A DNA stretch of 35,182 bases from Bacillota bacterium (GCA_021849745.1 JAJZSN010000024.1:1-35182), one strand, 5' to 3'; positions 16,775 to 25,170 are shown, numbered from the stretch's first letter. Program-made: numbers and translations. The notes: generated by a model not told the origin, from the sequence alone.

Positions 16775-17047
16775 ATGAGAATAAGTGAACTAGTGGGAAA
16801 AGAAATTGTCAATATTGTGGATGGCGCTCGGTTGGGGGTGGTAGGCGACTCCGATGTAGTCATAGACTTGGAAACAGGCTATATCGAATCTATAATTCTG
16901 CCTAACAGGGGTAACGTCTTAAGTTTTTGGGCCGCCAACCGGCAGCACCTGGTTATCCCCTGGCAATCAATTAAGAAGATTGGCACAGAGGTTATCATTG
17001 TCGAGCTCGATCAATCTAATCCTAACCCTAACCGCTATGCTTTCTGA
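16775..17047 (+). CDS. ymxH: YlmC/YmxH family sporulation-associated protein
   Basis: A 90-residue PRC-barrel-like protein, MRISELVGKEIVNIVDGARLG at its start, of the YlmC/YmxH family found in spore formers. The ATG at 16775 follows AGGAGG (16764-16769); the frame is open further upstream through the fold-back element, but that part is Pro/Glu/Ser-rich and not protein-like for the family. The C-terminus (NPNPNRYAF) is polar. Its place between the M16 peptidase/dut and the dap-dpa operon matches Bacillus. The function is not established. Its unusually long 5' region holds the structure at 16488-16723, which may act as a leader. Confidence 0.88.
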   Translation: MRISELVGKEIVNIVDGARLGVVGDSDVVIDLETGYIESIILPNRGNVLSFWAANRQHLVIPWQSIKKIGTEVIIVELDQSNPNPNRYAF

Positions 17048-17077
17048 ACCTGAGGGACAAGAATTGTAACCCATGGG

Positions 17078-17106
17078 TTGACCCCAACAATATACTATGG
17101 TAAAAT
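17078..17106 (+). promoter_or_regulatory. Sigma-A promoter of the dap/dpa operon
   Basis: TTGACC (17078-17083) and TAAAAT (17101-17106) with an ideal 17-bp spacer, about 40 bp upstream of the lysine aptamer. Confidence 0.75.
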
Positions 17107-17145
17107 ATCTTAAAATAATTCCATATGTACCTCATCTCTGCTGGG

Positions 17146-17332
17146 GTGAGGTAGAGGCGCGAAGATTCAAGAGTACTGACTGGGAAAGTAGGGACTTAAT
17201 GACCGGTTAAGGAAAGGGGATTTCGCCGAAGTCCGGTAAGCTGCCCTGAGCAGCCGGGCTGGGTCTGCACAAAAGATGTGCAGGACTGTCACTGGAGAGA
17301 TCAACCCGTTCTTCGGTGGAGCACTATCTCAC
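17146..17332 (+). promoter_or_regulatory. Lysine riboswitch (L-box)
   Basis: The conserved L-box pieces appear in order: GAGGTAGAGGCGCGAAG, AAGAGTA, GAAAGGGGATTTCGCCGAAG, GCTGGGTCTGCA, GGACTGTCACTGGAGAG, and TTCTTCGGTGGAGCACTATC. Helix P1 is GTGAGGTAG (17146-17154) with CTATCTCAC (17324-17332). Lysine binding is known to favour the downstream terminator, lowering expression of lysine and diaminopimelate genes. Here it controls dapB and, by read-through, dpaA-dpaB-asd-dapG-dapA. Confidence 0.96.
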
Positions 17333-17368
17333 AAGGGGAGAGGGGTATTTCTGCGCACATGCCTATTT

Positions 17369-17399
17369 ACGGCTGCCGGAATCTCCGGCAGCCGTTTTT
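17369..17399 (+). terminator. Lysine-riboswitch terminator
   Basis: ACGGCTGCCGGA (17369-17380), loop ATC, TCCGGCAGCCGT (17384-17395), then T-rich to 17399. A perfect 12-bp stem between the aptamer and dapB. Confidence 0.92.
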
Positions 17400-17458
17400 G
17401 TTGGCTTGCTATGGGGAAGACTATATTGGAGCTGTCAGCTAAACAAGGAGGTACAATC

Positions 17459-18256
17459 ATGATTCGCGTACTAGTGGCCGGGGCCGCCGGTAGGATGGGC
17501 CGGGAGGTGGTCAAGGCGGTAGCCGGGGATGAAAATCTACAACTGGCAGGCGCTGTAGATTTTAATCACCTGGGCCAGGATGCTGGAACTTTGGCCGGCG
17601 TAGGAGAACTGGGGGTAGTTGTAACCCGGGACTTAGCCCAGACCATAAAGGATACTCAAGCTCAGGTGGTGGTAGACTTCACTAACCCGGATGCGGTTTT
17701 GGACAATATCAAAACCATCCTCAACAGCGGAGCATTTCCGGTTGTTGGTACTACTGGTCTTGACCAGAAGGATCTGGATGAAATTGACCAACTGGCCAGG
17801 GCCAAAGGCCTGGGTTGTCTAGTGGCCCCCAACTTCGCTATTGGGGCCATCCTGATGATGAAGTTTGCGGCCCAGGCAGCCAAATACATGCCCCATGTGG
17901 AGATCATCGAACTTCACCATGACCAGAAGCTGGACGCACCGTCAGGGACGGCCCTGAAAACAGCAGAAGCCATCATGAAGGTGCGGGAAAGTTTTCGCCA
18001 GGGCCACTTTAACGAATTCGAGAAAATCCCTGGTTCCCGAGGAGGGGACTACGAGGGTATGCGTATTCACAGCGTCCGCTTACCAGGGTATGTAGCCCAT
18101 CAGGAGGTAATTTTTGGCGGATTGGGCCAGAGCCTCGTCATCAGGCATGACTCCATCAGCAGGGAATCCTTTATGCCCGGCGTGGTTTTAGCTTGTAACA
18201 AGATTTTGGACTATAAAGGAGTGGTTTATGGGTTAGAACACCTCATTGCCGAATAA
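17459..18256 (+). CDS. dapB: 4-hydroxy-tetrahydrodipicolinate reductase
   Basis: DapB reduces 4-hydroxy-tetrahydrodipicolinate to tetrahydrodipicolinate on the way to diaminopimelate and lysine. The 265-residue product starts at ATG 17459 after AAGGAGGT; the longer open frame from 17276 runs through the riboswitch. The N-terminal NAD(P)-binding motif is VAGAAGRMG (6-14), followed by VVDFTNP, GTTGLDQ, APNFAIGAIL and the catalytic/substrate block ELHHDQKLDAPSGTA (about 149-163). It is the first gene after the lysine riboswitch and competes with DpaAB for the same substrate pool. Confidence 0.97.
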   Translation: MIRVLVAGAAGRMGREVVKAVAGDENLQLAGAVDFNHLGQDAGTLAGVGELGVVVTRDLAQTIKDTQAQVVVDFTNPDAVLDNIKTILNSGAFPVVGTTGLDQKDLDEIDQLARAKGLGCLVAPNFAIGAILMMKFAAQAAKYMPHVEIIELHHDQKLDAPSGTALKTAEAIMKVRESFRQGHFNEFEKIPGSRGGDYEGMRIHSVRLPGYVAHQEVIFGGLGQSLVIRHDSISRESFMPGVVLACNKILDYKGVVYGLEHLIAE

Positions 18257-18273
18257 CTAAATAGATGACCAAG

Positions 18274-18302
18274 CACCACCTTCCTGGACTACTCATATAC
18301 TG
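18274..18302 (+). promoter_or_regulatory. Candidate sigma-K promoter for dpaA
   Basis: CACC (18274-18277), a 16-bp spacer, then CATATACTG (18294-18302). This matches the sigma-K consensus mACm-N16-CATAnnnTA except for the last base. The B. subtilis spoVF (dpaAB) operon is known to be sigma-K dependent. Transcription would start near 18309. Confidence 0.55.
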
Positions 18303-18337
18303 GAATTACCTATGGGCCTTTTGTTCAGGAAGGAGGT
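18275..18337 (+). promoter_or_regulatory. Anti-Shine-Dalgarno hairpin over the dpaA ribosome binding site
   Basis: ACCACCTTCCTG (18275-18286) pairs with CAGGAAGGAGGT (18326-18337) in 11 of 12 positions (one A-A mismatch), with a 39-nt loop. The right arm contains the whole dpaA AGGAGG (18331-18336). The left arm overlaps the candidate sigma-K -35/spacer, so only read-through mRNA from dapB would contain both arms. Confidence 0.65.
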
Positions 18338-18345
18338 TTAGTTCA

Positions 18346-19236
18346 TTGAATTCCAAACTACAAGGGATGAAGATAGCCATTCTCGGAGGGGATCGCCGTC
18401 AGTTAATCCTTATTGATCAATTGGTTCGCTTGGGGGCCATTATCCAGGTAATTGGTTTGCCCACCGACCCGGACACCAGAATCAGGGAATGTGCAACCGT
18501 GGCCGAAGCCGTTACCGGAGCTGATGTGGTTATTCTCCCCATGCCGGGAACCAATGATGAAGGTAAGATTCACGCCGTTTTCAGCAAGATCCCCCTACTG
18601 CTAACCCCTGAAATCATGGATCGGATACCTCAAGAGGTACCCATCCTGGTGGGGGCCGCCAAACCATACCTGAAGAATCTGGTGGCAGCCAGGAGTCGGG
18701 AAATGATTGAAATAGCCGAAATAGACGACGTAGCTATCCTTAACTCCATCCCCTCTGCAGAGGGCGCTATCCAGTTGGCTATGGAAGAATCCCTCATAAC
18801 CATTCACGGCAGCAATTCCTTTGTATTGGGTTTTGGCCGGTGTGGGATTACCCTGGCCCGGATGCTCTGTGGTTTGGGAGCCAAGGTTACCGCTGTGGCT
18901 AGAAAATCAGCTGATTTAGCCAGGATTTACGAAGCCGGTTATGAGGCTTGTACCTTTGGGGAGATGGAAGATTTAATCCAAGAGGCGGACTTTATTTTTA
19001 ACACAGTCCCCGCTCCAGTCTTACCCGCAGGGTTGCTGAAGAAAGTCAAACCCGAAGTGGTTATCGTGGATATTGCCTCCACACCCGGCGGCACAGATTT
19101 TAAAGCCGCTGCCAACTTAGGGCTTAAAGCAATCCTGGCTCCCGGTCTACCAGGTAAAGTTGCTCCCAAAACAGCGGGGGATATCCTGGCCCGGGTGGTG
19201 CCTGACCTTATTACCACAGCCCTTGGTTTGAACTAG
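18346..19236 (+). CDS. dpaA: Dipicolinate synthase subunit A
   Basis: DpaA (SpoVFA) with DpaB oxidises dihydrodipicolinate to dipicolinate, the calcium-chelating spore core metabolite. I choose the TTG at 18346: AGGAGG lies 9 bases upstream, and the resulting 296 residues and N-terminus (MNSKLQGMKIAILGGDRRQL) match the Bacillus protein (about 297). The earlier in-frame ATG at 18265 would put the hairpin and ribosome binding site inside the gene. Motifs: the N-terminal GGDRRQL block, NSIPSAEGAIQLA, the nucleotide-binding VLGFGRCGITLAR (about 158-170) and the C-terminal PGLPGKVAPKTAGDIL. It would act in the mother cell. Confidence 0.94.
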   Translation: MNSKLQGMKIAILGGDRRQLILIDQLVRLGAIIQVIGLPTDPDTRIRECATVAEAVTGADVVILPMPGTNDEGKIHAVFSKIPLLLTPEIMDRIPQEVPILVGAAKPYLKNLVAARSREMIEIAEIDDVAILNSIPSAEGAIQLAMEESLITIHGSNSFVLGFGRCGITLARMLCGLGAKVTAVARKSADLARIYEAGYEACTFGEMEDLIQEADFIFNTVPAPVLPAGLLKKVKPEVVIVDIASTPGGTDFKAAANLGLKAILAPGLPGKVAPKTAGDILARVVPDLITTALGLN

Positions 19237-19280
19237 GCCTACGGAACAATATCCCTCGGTTAGTTGCGGAGGTGCTTGGC

Positions 19281-19865
19281 ATGCGATTAAAAAAAGTGGG
19301 CGTAGGATTTGCGGTAACCGGTTCTCATTGTACCCTTGATCATATTTTTCCCGAAATAGAGAAGCTGAAACAGGAAGGAGCCGAAATATATCCCATCCTA
19401 TCCCCGGCAGTAAACCAGACCGTAACCAGGTTTGGTGCTCCTGTCAAATGGAAAGAACTCTTTGCTCAAATAACGGATAAACCTATTATCACGGATATCG
19501 TGGAAGCCGAACCAATCGGCCCCAATAAACTGTTGGATGTGCTGATAATTGCTCCTTGTTCCGGCAATACCGTTGCCAAATTAGCCAATGCGATTACCGA
19601 TACCCCGGTTTTGATGGCGGCCAAGGCTCATTTGCGGAATCAGCGTCCGGTTATCTTAGCCATCTCCACTAATGACGGCTTGGGCCTCAACGCCAAGAAT
19701 ATCGGTATATTATTGAATACCAAAAACATTTATATGGTTCCCTTCGGGCAGGATAACCCTATGGGTAAGGCCAATTCATTGGTAGCCAAGATGGAGTTAA
19801 TTCTAGAAACGACCTGTGAAGCGATGCAAGGCAGACAACTTCAGCCCATTCTTATTGCCAAGTAA
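19281..19865 (+). CDS. dpaB: Dipicolinate synthase subunit B
   Basis: DpaB (SpoVFB) is a flavoprotein of the phosphopantothenoylcysteine decarboxylase fold that partners DpaA. The ATG at 19281 follows GGAGGTG (19269-19275) and gives 194 residues, close to the 200 of Bacillus. An in-frame GTG at 19272 lies inside that site and is not used. Visible: VGVGFAVTGSHCTLDHIFPEI at the N-terminus (flavin fold with the TGSHC motif), IIAPCSGNTVAKLANAITD (flavin-phosphate binding) and the C-terminal NIYMVPFGQDNPMGKANSLV. It lies 44 bp after dpaA. Clostridia lacking DpaAB use another route, so its presence helps place the organism. Confidence 0.95.
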   Translation: MRLKKVGVGFAVTGSHCTLDHIFPEIEKLKQEGAEIYPILSPAVNQTVTRFGAPVKWKELFAQITDKPIITDIVEAEPIGPNKLLDVLIIAPCSGNTVAKLANAITDTPVLMAAKAHLRNQRPVILAISTNDGLGLNAKNIGILLNTKNIYMVPFGQDNPMGKANSLVAKMELILETTCEAMQGRQLQPILIAK

Positions 19866-19951
19866 CCCTTTGCCATTGGCTTACAAGATCCCACAGCTTG
19901 CCCAGCAGCCGAAAACCATTCACATAAAAGACTATCCAAGGAGGGATACTT

Positions 19952-20962
19952 GTGAAGAAGTACAATGTAGTAGTAATAGGAGCCACCGGTGCGGTGGGTC
20001 AAGAAATCCTCAAAATTCTGGTTGAACGAAATTTTCCCGTCGACCAGTTGCGCCTCTGTGCCACAGCCCGGTCTGCCGGTAAAATTATGACCTTCCAAGG
20101 CAAGGAATATACCGTAGAAGAAACCAGGGCCGAATCTTTTGAGAATATGCATGTGGCCCTCTTTGCCGGAGGTTCCGCCAGTAAGGATTTTGCCCAAGAC
20201 GCGGTAAAAAGAAATTGTGTGGTGATTGACAACAGCAGCGCCTTCCGGATGGACCCCAACGTACCCTTGGTGGTGCCTGAGGTTAACCCTGAAGATGTTA
20301 AATGGCACAAAGGTATTATTGCCAACCCCAACTGTTCCACCATCCAAATGGTAGTTGCCTTGAAACCTATCCATGATGCGGCCCGCATTAAGCGGGTGGT
20401 GGTCTCTACCTATCAGGCTGTTTCCGGCGCAGGTATTGAAGCCATTGAAGAATTAACCGCCCAGGTCAAAGCCATCTACGAAGGTGGCGAAATCAAGAAG
20501 GAAGTGTTCCCATACCAGATTGCTTTTAACCTTATTCCTCATATCGATGTCTTTGGTGACATGGATTACACTAAAGAAGAATGGAAAATGGTTAAGGAAA
20601 CCCAGAAAATCATGCATGACGATGCCATTCAGGTTACCGCCACCACGGTAAGGGTGCCGGTCTACCGGAGCCACTCCGAATCCATCAATATCGAAACCGA
20701 AAAGAAACTATCCTCTCAACAAGTTAAAGAGATTCTGGCCAAAGCGCCGGGGGTAGTAGTGATGGATAACATCGCCAACAAAGAATATCCCATGCCCCTT
20801 TACACATCTGACCGGGATGAGGTATTCATAGGGCGGATTAGGGAGGATAATTCCATCTCCAATGGCATCAACCTGTGGTGTGTGGCCGACCAACTACGCA
20901 AAGGGGCAGCCACCAATGCTGTGCAGATTGCCGAAACCATGATTAAATACGATATTCTTTAG
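19952..20962 (+). CDS. asd: Aspartate-semialdehyde dehydrogenase
   Basis: Asd reduces aspartyl phosphate to aspartate semialdehyde, the branch metabolite for lysine, threonine and methionine. A GTG start at 19952 after AAGGAGGG gives 336 residues. Motifs: NADP-binding VVIGATGAVGQE (7-18), FAGGSASKDFA, the catalytic Cys in NPNCSTIQM (Cys128) and the VVSTYQAVSGAG loop. The active-site His lies in the segment VPVYRSHSES. In B. subtilis asd and dapG-dapA follow spoVF in the same order. Confidence 0.97.
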   Translation: MKKYNVVVIGATGAVGQEILKILVERNFPVDQLRLCATARSAGKIMTFQGKEYTVEETRAESFENMHVALFAGGSASKDFAQDAVKRNCVVIDNSSAFRMDPNVPLVVPEVNPEDVKWHKGIIANPNCSTIQMVVALKPIHDAARIKRVVVSTYQAVSGAGIEAIEELTAQVKAIYEGGEIKKEVFPYQIAFNLIPHIDVFGDMDYTKEEWKMVKETQKIMHDDAIQVTATTVRVPVYRSHSESINIETEKKLSSQQVKEILAKAPGVVVMDNIANKEYPMPLYTSDRDEVFIGRIREDNSISNGINLWCVADQLRKGAATNAVQIAETMIKYDIL

Positions 20963-21015
20963 CCATTAGCCAAAGGCGCCGGGTGAGGTCCCTTGAATAT
21001 GAGGTGGCCGGGAAA

Positions 21016-22242
21016 ATGCGTTTTATTGTTCAGAAATTCGGCGGCACTTCAGTCGCCACTCCCGAAAAAAGACAACAGGTTGCCCAGAAGATTATTGGGG
21101 CCCAGGCTGAAGGGTTTGCACCGGTGGTGGTGGTCTCTGCTATAGGTCGGACTGGAGACCCCTATGCCACCGATACCCTGATTAACTTGGCCCGGGAGGT
21201 ACATAGTGACGTTCCCGGAAGGGAACTGGATTTGCTAGTGGCATGCGGGGAGATTATTTCCGGGGTAATCCTGGTCAACACCCTGATTGCCAGGGGGCAC
21301 CCGGCTGTACTGCTTACCGGCGGCCAAGCCGGAATCATTACCGACGGGAATTTTGCCAATGCCCGGATTGAAAAAATTCAACCCGGTAAAATTCTTGAAC
21401 AGGCCAAAGCCGGCAATATTGTGGTGGTAGCCGGTTTTCAAGGGGTAACCAGGGACGGGGAAGTAACCACTTTAGGCCGCGGCGGCAGTGATACCACTGC
21501 GGCGGCATTAGGAGTAGCCTTGGATGCCGAATATATCGATATCTTTACCGATGTGGAAGGTATCATGACCGCTGATCCCCGTCTTGTTGAAGATGCCCAG
21601 ACCATTGATGTGGTCACCTATAACGAGACCTGTCAACTGGCCCACGAAGGGGCTAAGGTAATCCATCCCCGGGCGGTGGAAATAGCCATGCAGAAAAACA
21701 TCCCTCTGCGGGTTAAGTGCACTTTTTCCAATGAACCCGGAACCCTGGTCACCAATCAGGGTGAACTTGCTGAAGTAACGGGTATTCAGAGCGACCGGCT
21801 GATTACCGGGATTGCTCATATATCAGGTTTAAGCCAGATAAAGATTTTCACCAAGAATTACCCTGATATCAAAGACGTTCAGATGAAAATCTTTAAAGCC
21901 TTGGCACTGGCCGATATAAGTGTTGATTTTATCAACATCTACCCTCATCTGGTGATTTTCACCGTTCGAGATGAGGTGGGGCCTAAAACGGTAGAGATTC
22001 TTGCCAATATGGGTTTTGAAGCAGAAATACAAAAAGAATGTGCCAAAATTGCCGCCGTAGGTGCCGGAATGACCGGTATTCCTGGAGTGATGGCCGGTAT
22101 TATAGAAGCTTTAACTAAAGAAGGCATCACAATTCTTCAGTCAGCTGATTCCTATACCACCATCTGGTGTCTGGTCCAGAACGATGATATGGCCAAAGCC
22201 GTCCGGGCGTTGCACAGGCAATTTGGTTTGAATAAAGCATAA
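21016..22242 (+). CDS. dapG: Aspartokinase I (diaminopimelate-regulated type)
   Basis: Aspartokinase phosphorylates aspartate, the first step of the pathway. The ATG at 21016 follows GAGGTGG (21001-21007) and gives 408 residues, near B. subtilis DapG (404). An in-frame GTG at 20983 is possible but has no site. It begins MRFIVQKFGGTSVATPEKR; further kinase motifs are LGRGGSDTTAAALGVAL and DVEGIMTADPR. Two C-terminal ACT domains (about 265-408) bind the allosteric amino acid. The type, meso-DAP-inhibited as in DapG, is inferred from gene context. Confidence 0.95.
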   Translation: MRFIVQKFGGTSVATPEKRQQVAQKIIGAQAEGFAPVVVVSAIGRTGDPYATDTLINLAREVHSDVPGRELDLLVACGEIISGVILVNTLIARGHPAVLLTGGQAGIITDGNFANARIEKIQPGKILEQAKAGNIVVVAGFQGVTRDGEVTTLGRGGSDTTAAALGVALDAEYIDIFTDVEGIMTADPRLVEDAQTIDVVTYNETCQLAHEGAKVIHPRAVEIAMQKNIPLRVKCTFSNEPGTLVTNQGELAEVTGIQSDRLITGIAHISGLSQIKIFTKNYPDIKDVQMKIFKALALADISVDFINIYPHLVIFTVRDEVGPKTVEILANMGFEAEIQKECAKIAAVGAGMTGIPGVMAGIIEALTKEGITILQSADSYTTIWCLVQNDDMAKAVRALHRQFGLNKA

Positions 22243-22249
22243 ATAATAC

Positions 22250-22263
22250 GGCTGTTAACAGCC
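22250..22263 (+). promoter_or_regulatory. 14-bp perfect palindrome between dapG and dapA
   Basis: GGCTGTTAACAGCC can form a 5-bp stem with a TTAA loop in RNA, or be a two-fold DNA site. It stands directly before the dapA ribosome binding site (AGAGGTG) and has no T-tract, so it is not a terminator. Confidence 0.4.
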
Positions 22264-22278
22264 AAAAGAGGTGAAAGT

Positions 22279-23157
22279 ATGGATTTTGGTAGAATGCTCA
22301 CCGCCATGGTTACTCCCTTTGACAACAATCTAGCCGTAGATTACCAACAGGCCGGAAAAATTGCGGAGTATCTCGTTAATAACGGTTCAGACGGTATCGT
22401 TGTGGCAGGCAGCACCGGGGAAGGGGCTACCCTGACCCATGAAGAAAAGATCAATTTATTTAAACTGGTCAAGGATACAGTGGGCCACCGGGCCAAAGTC
22501 ATTGCCGGTACCGGTTCCAATAGTACCGCTGATTCCATTGCCCTGACCCAAGCCGCCGAAAAGGCCGGTGTGGATGGGGTTATGCTGGTGGTTCCTTATT
22601 ACAATAAACCATCCCAGGAAGGGATTTACCGTCATTTTAAGGCCATAGCTGAAAGTACTTCATTACCTATTATGTTATATAATATTCCTAGTCGTACCGG
22701 CATCAACATGGTACCTTCTACCGTATCTCGCTTGGCTGAAATTGATAACATTGTGACCCTCAAAGAATCCGCCGGTATGATTGATCAAGTTTCAGAACTG
22801 GTACGTTGCGTGCCTGATGATTTTAAGATTTACAGCGGCGATGATTCCCTAACCTTACCAATGTTATCCTTGGGCTGCCACGGTATTGTAAGCGTATGCG
22901 CCCATGTTATCGGGAATCAGATACAAAGTATGATTAAGGCCTATTTGACCGGCAATGTAGCTGAGGCTGCCCAACTTCACCGTCAACTTTTCCCTGTCTT
23001 TAAAAATCTTTTTATTACCACTAATCCTGTACCCGTAAAACTTGCCATAGGTTTACTTGGACTCAATCCCGGTGGGGTAAGACCTCCCCTTATCGAAGCC
23101 ACTACTGAAGAATTTGCCGTGGTAAAAAAGACCTTGGAAGAATTGAAATTGATTTAA
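22279..23157 (+). CDS. dapA: 4-hydroxy-tetrahydrodipicolinate synthase
   Basis: DapA condenses pyruvate with aspartate semialdehyde; its product feeds DapB (lysine, DAP) or DpaAB (dipicolinate). The 292-residue TIM-barrel protein has the Schiff-base lysine in VTLKESAG (Lys162), the catalytic Tyr134 in LYNIPSRTG, the [10 protein letters not shown] pyruvate site (44-53) and [10 protein letters not shown]. The start ATG at 22279 follows AGAGGTGA, 36 bp after dapG. It is the last gene of the operon, closed by a strong terminator. Confidence 0.97.
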   Translation: MDFGRMLTAMVTPFDNNLAVDYQQAGKIAEYLVNNGSDGIVVAGSTGEGATLTHEEKINLFKLVKDTVGHRAKVIAGTGSNSTADSIALTQAAEKAGVDGVMLVVPYYNKPSQEGIYRHFKAIAESTSLPIMLYNIPSRTGINMVPSTVSRLAEIDNIVTLKESAGMIDQVSELVRCVPDDFKIYSGDDSLTLPMLSLGCHGIVSVCAHVIGNQIQSMIKAYLTGNVAEAAQLHRQLFPVFKNLFITTNPVPVKLAIGLLGLNPGGVRPPLIEATTEEFAVVKKTLEELKLI

Positions 23158-23162
23158 GCACG

Positions 23163-23198
23163 ATAATCGATGCTGAAACTAAAGCATCGATTATTTTT
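23163..23198 (+). terminator. Terminator of the dap/dpa operon
   Basis: ATAATCGATGCT (23163-23174) and AGCATCGATTAT (23183-23194), a perfect 12-bp stem with an 8-nt loop, followed by TTTTT, 5 bp after dapA. Confidence 0.92.
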
Positions 23199-23265
23199 GC
23201 ATAATTACTATTATGTATTTCCTCCACAGATTTTGGAAATAATGTAGCGGAAAGGTTTAAAGCCC

Positions 23266-23294
23266 TTGTTTCTATTAAGAAAATAAAGTATAAT
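23266..23294 (+). promoter_or_regulatory. Sigma-A promoter of rnj
   Basis: TTGTTT (23266-23271) and a perfect TATAAT (23289-23294) with a 17-bp spacer; this leaves a 5' leader of about 125 nt before the rnj ATG. Confidence 0.7.
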
Positions 23295-23427
23295 GGAATA
23301 GAGTGTTTTGGGCGGCTTTTCCATAAAGAACCTGGGCATTGATCGGGTAACAGAATATTTTCTATCTTCTCCTGGTTTGACCCGTTTAATAGTCAATAGT
23401 GTTGGTCAAATTACAGGAGGTGTTTGT

Positions 23428-25092
23428 ATGGCAGCAAACGGTAAAGTTTCGTTAATCCCTTTAGGCGGGTTAGGCGAAGTTGGAAAAAACATGATGGTAG
23501 TTAAATATGGAGAAAATATTCTGTTGATTGATGCCGGGTTGATGTTCCCGGAAGAGGAAATGCTGGGGATTGATATTGTTATCCCGGATATTACTTATCT
23601 ATTGGAAAACAGGGATATCGTACGGGGAATTGTATTGACCCACGGCCATGAAGACCACATCGGCGCTCTGCCTTATGTACTGAAGCAGATTAATGTACCG
23701 GTTTATGGAAGCAGGCTTACTCTAGGTTTATTGGAGGGTAAACTGCGGGAAAACAACATTCTGGGCAGTGTTAAGATGCATCCGGTTAAACCCAGGGATA
23801 CGGTCAATATTGGACCTTTTAAGGTAGAGTTCTTACGGGTAAGTCACAGTATCCCGGATTCTGTTGCTTTGGCCATCCATACTCCGGTGGGTATTGTCCT
23901 GCATACTGGGGATTTCAAGTTTGATCAGACACCGGTGGATGGGGAAGTCAGTGATTTTCAGAAGTTAGCCGAGTTGGGTGAACAAGGGGTTTTGGTTCTC
24001 TTATCTGACAGTACCAATGTGGAACGGCCCGGTTTCACCTTATCTGAACGTACGGTGGGACAGACTTTTGAAGAGACCTTCCGGGAGGCCAAGAACCGTA
24101 TCATTGTGGCTACTTTTGCTTCCAATGTACACCGGTTGCAGCAGGCCATCACCACTGCTTATAAGTATAACCGGCGGGTTGCGGTAGTGGGTCGGAGTAT
24201 GGTCAATGTGGTTAACATTGCTTCTGAACTTGGTTATCTCACCATTCCTGATGACATGCTGGTAGATATCGACGAAGTGGGCAATTTACCCCCCGAGCAA
24301 GTAGTGATTCTTACCACCGGCAGTCAGGGGGAGCCTATGTCGGCTTTGACGCGGATGTCTATGTCCGATCACCGTCGGGTGGAGATTGTACCGGGGGATA
24401 CGGTGATTATCTCGGCAAACCCCATTCCCGGCAATGAAAAACTGGTAGCCAGGACCATCAACAACCTGTTTAAACTGGGAGCAGAAGTTATTTATGAGAA
24501 GTTTTCGGGTATTCACGTTTCCGGTCACCCCAGCCAGGAAGAACTGAAATTGATGATTAACCTGACTAGACCTAAGTTTTTGTTTCCAGTCCACGGTGAG
24601 TATCGCCACTTACGTAAACATGCCCAATTGGGACAAAGTATGGGTATACCTGCGGAAAATATTTTCGTGGCCGAGAATGGGCAAGTACTGGAATTCTCTA
24701 AGAAATCCGGGCGCATTGCCGGCAGAGTAACGGCCGGACGGGTATTAGTAGATGGTTTGGGTGTCGGCGATGTGGGTAACATCGTGCTTAGAGATCGTAA
24801 ACAGTTATCCCAGGACGGTATTCTCATCATCGTGGTGACTATGGATAAAGAGACCGGGTCGGTGGTTGCCGGGCCGGATATCGTATCCAGGGGATTTGTT
24901 TATGTCAGGGAATCGGAACAGCTTATGGATGACGCCAAGGAAAAAGTTAAAAACGCTCTAGGCAAATGTGGAGAACGGGGTATTACCGAATGGGCTTCAA
25001 TTAAGACCAATATTCGGGATGCTCTGGGTAAATATTTGTACGAAAAAACCAGGAGAAGACCAATGATTTTGCCTATCATCATGGAAGTTTAA
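23428..25092 (+). CDS. rnj: Ribonuclease J
   Basis: RNase J is a metallo-beta-lactamase/beta-CASP enzyme with 5'-3' exonuclease and endonuclease activity, central to mRNA decay in Firmicutes. The ATG at 23428 after ACAGGAGGTG gives 554 residues (B. subtilis J1/J2: 555). The zinc motif is THGHEDHIGA (71-80), with further ligands in VSHSIPDSVALAIHT and HTGDFKFDQTP. The beta-CASP region (SNVHRLQQAI, GRSMVNVVNIA) and SGHPSQEELKLMINL, FPVHGEYRHLRKHA follow. Its position after dapA matches B. subtilis rnjB. Only one copy is visible here. Confidence 0.96.
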   Translation: MAANGKVSLIPLGGLGEVGKNMMVVKYGENILLIDAGLMFPEEEMLGIDIVIPDITYLLENRDIVRGIVLTHGHEDHIGALPYVLKQINVPVYGSRLTLGLLEGKLRENNILGSVKMHPVKPRDTVNIGPFKVEFLRVSHSIPDSVALAIHTPVGIVLHTGDFKFDQTPVDGEVSDFQKLAELGEQGVLVLLSDSTNVERPGFTLSERTVGQTFEETFREAKNRIIVATFASNVHRLQQAITTAYKYNRRVAVVGRSMVNVVNIASELGYLTIPDDMLVDIDEVGNLPPEQVVILTTGSQGEPMSALTRMSMSDHRRVEIVPGDTVIISANPIPGNEKLVARTINNLFKLGAEVIYEKFSGIHVSGHPSQEELKLMINLTRPKFLFPVHGEYRHLRKHAQLGQSMGIPAENIFVAENGQVLEFSKKSGRIAGRVTAGRVLVDGLGVGDVGNIVLRDRKQLSQDGILIIVVTMDKETGSVVAGPDIVSRGFVYVRESEQLMDDAKEKVKNALGKCGERGITEWASIKTNIRDALGKYLYEKTRRRPMILPIIMEV

Positions 25093-25122
25093 AATACGCA
25101 CCCGCAAGGGTGCGTATTTTTT
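25091..25122 (+). terminator. Terminator after rnj
   Basis: AAAATACGCACCC (25091-25103), loop GCAA, GGGTGCGTATTTT (25108-25120), then TT. A perfect 13-bp stem overlapping the last bases of the rnj stop codon. Confidence 0.92.
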
Positions 25123-25170
25123 ATGGGCCTTTCGGTTATGATAATTTTGCATAAAAAGGAGAGTGAGATA

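Noticed and set aside
18265-18345. Earlier ATG for dpaA at 18265
   Set aside because: It adds 27 unconserved residues; the TTG at 18346 has AGGAGG at a good distance and gives the family length and N-terminus.
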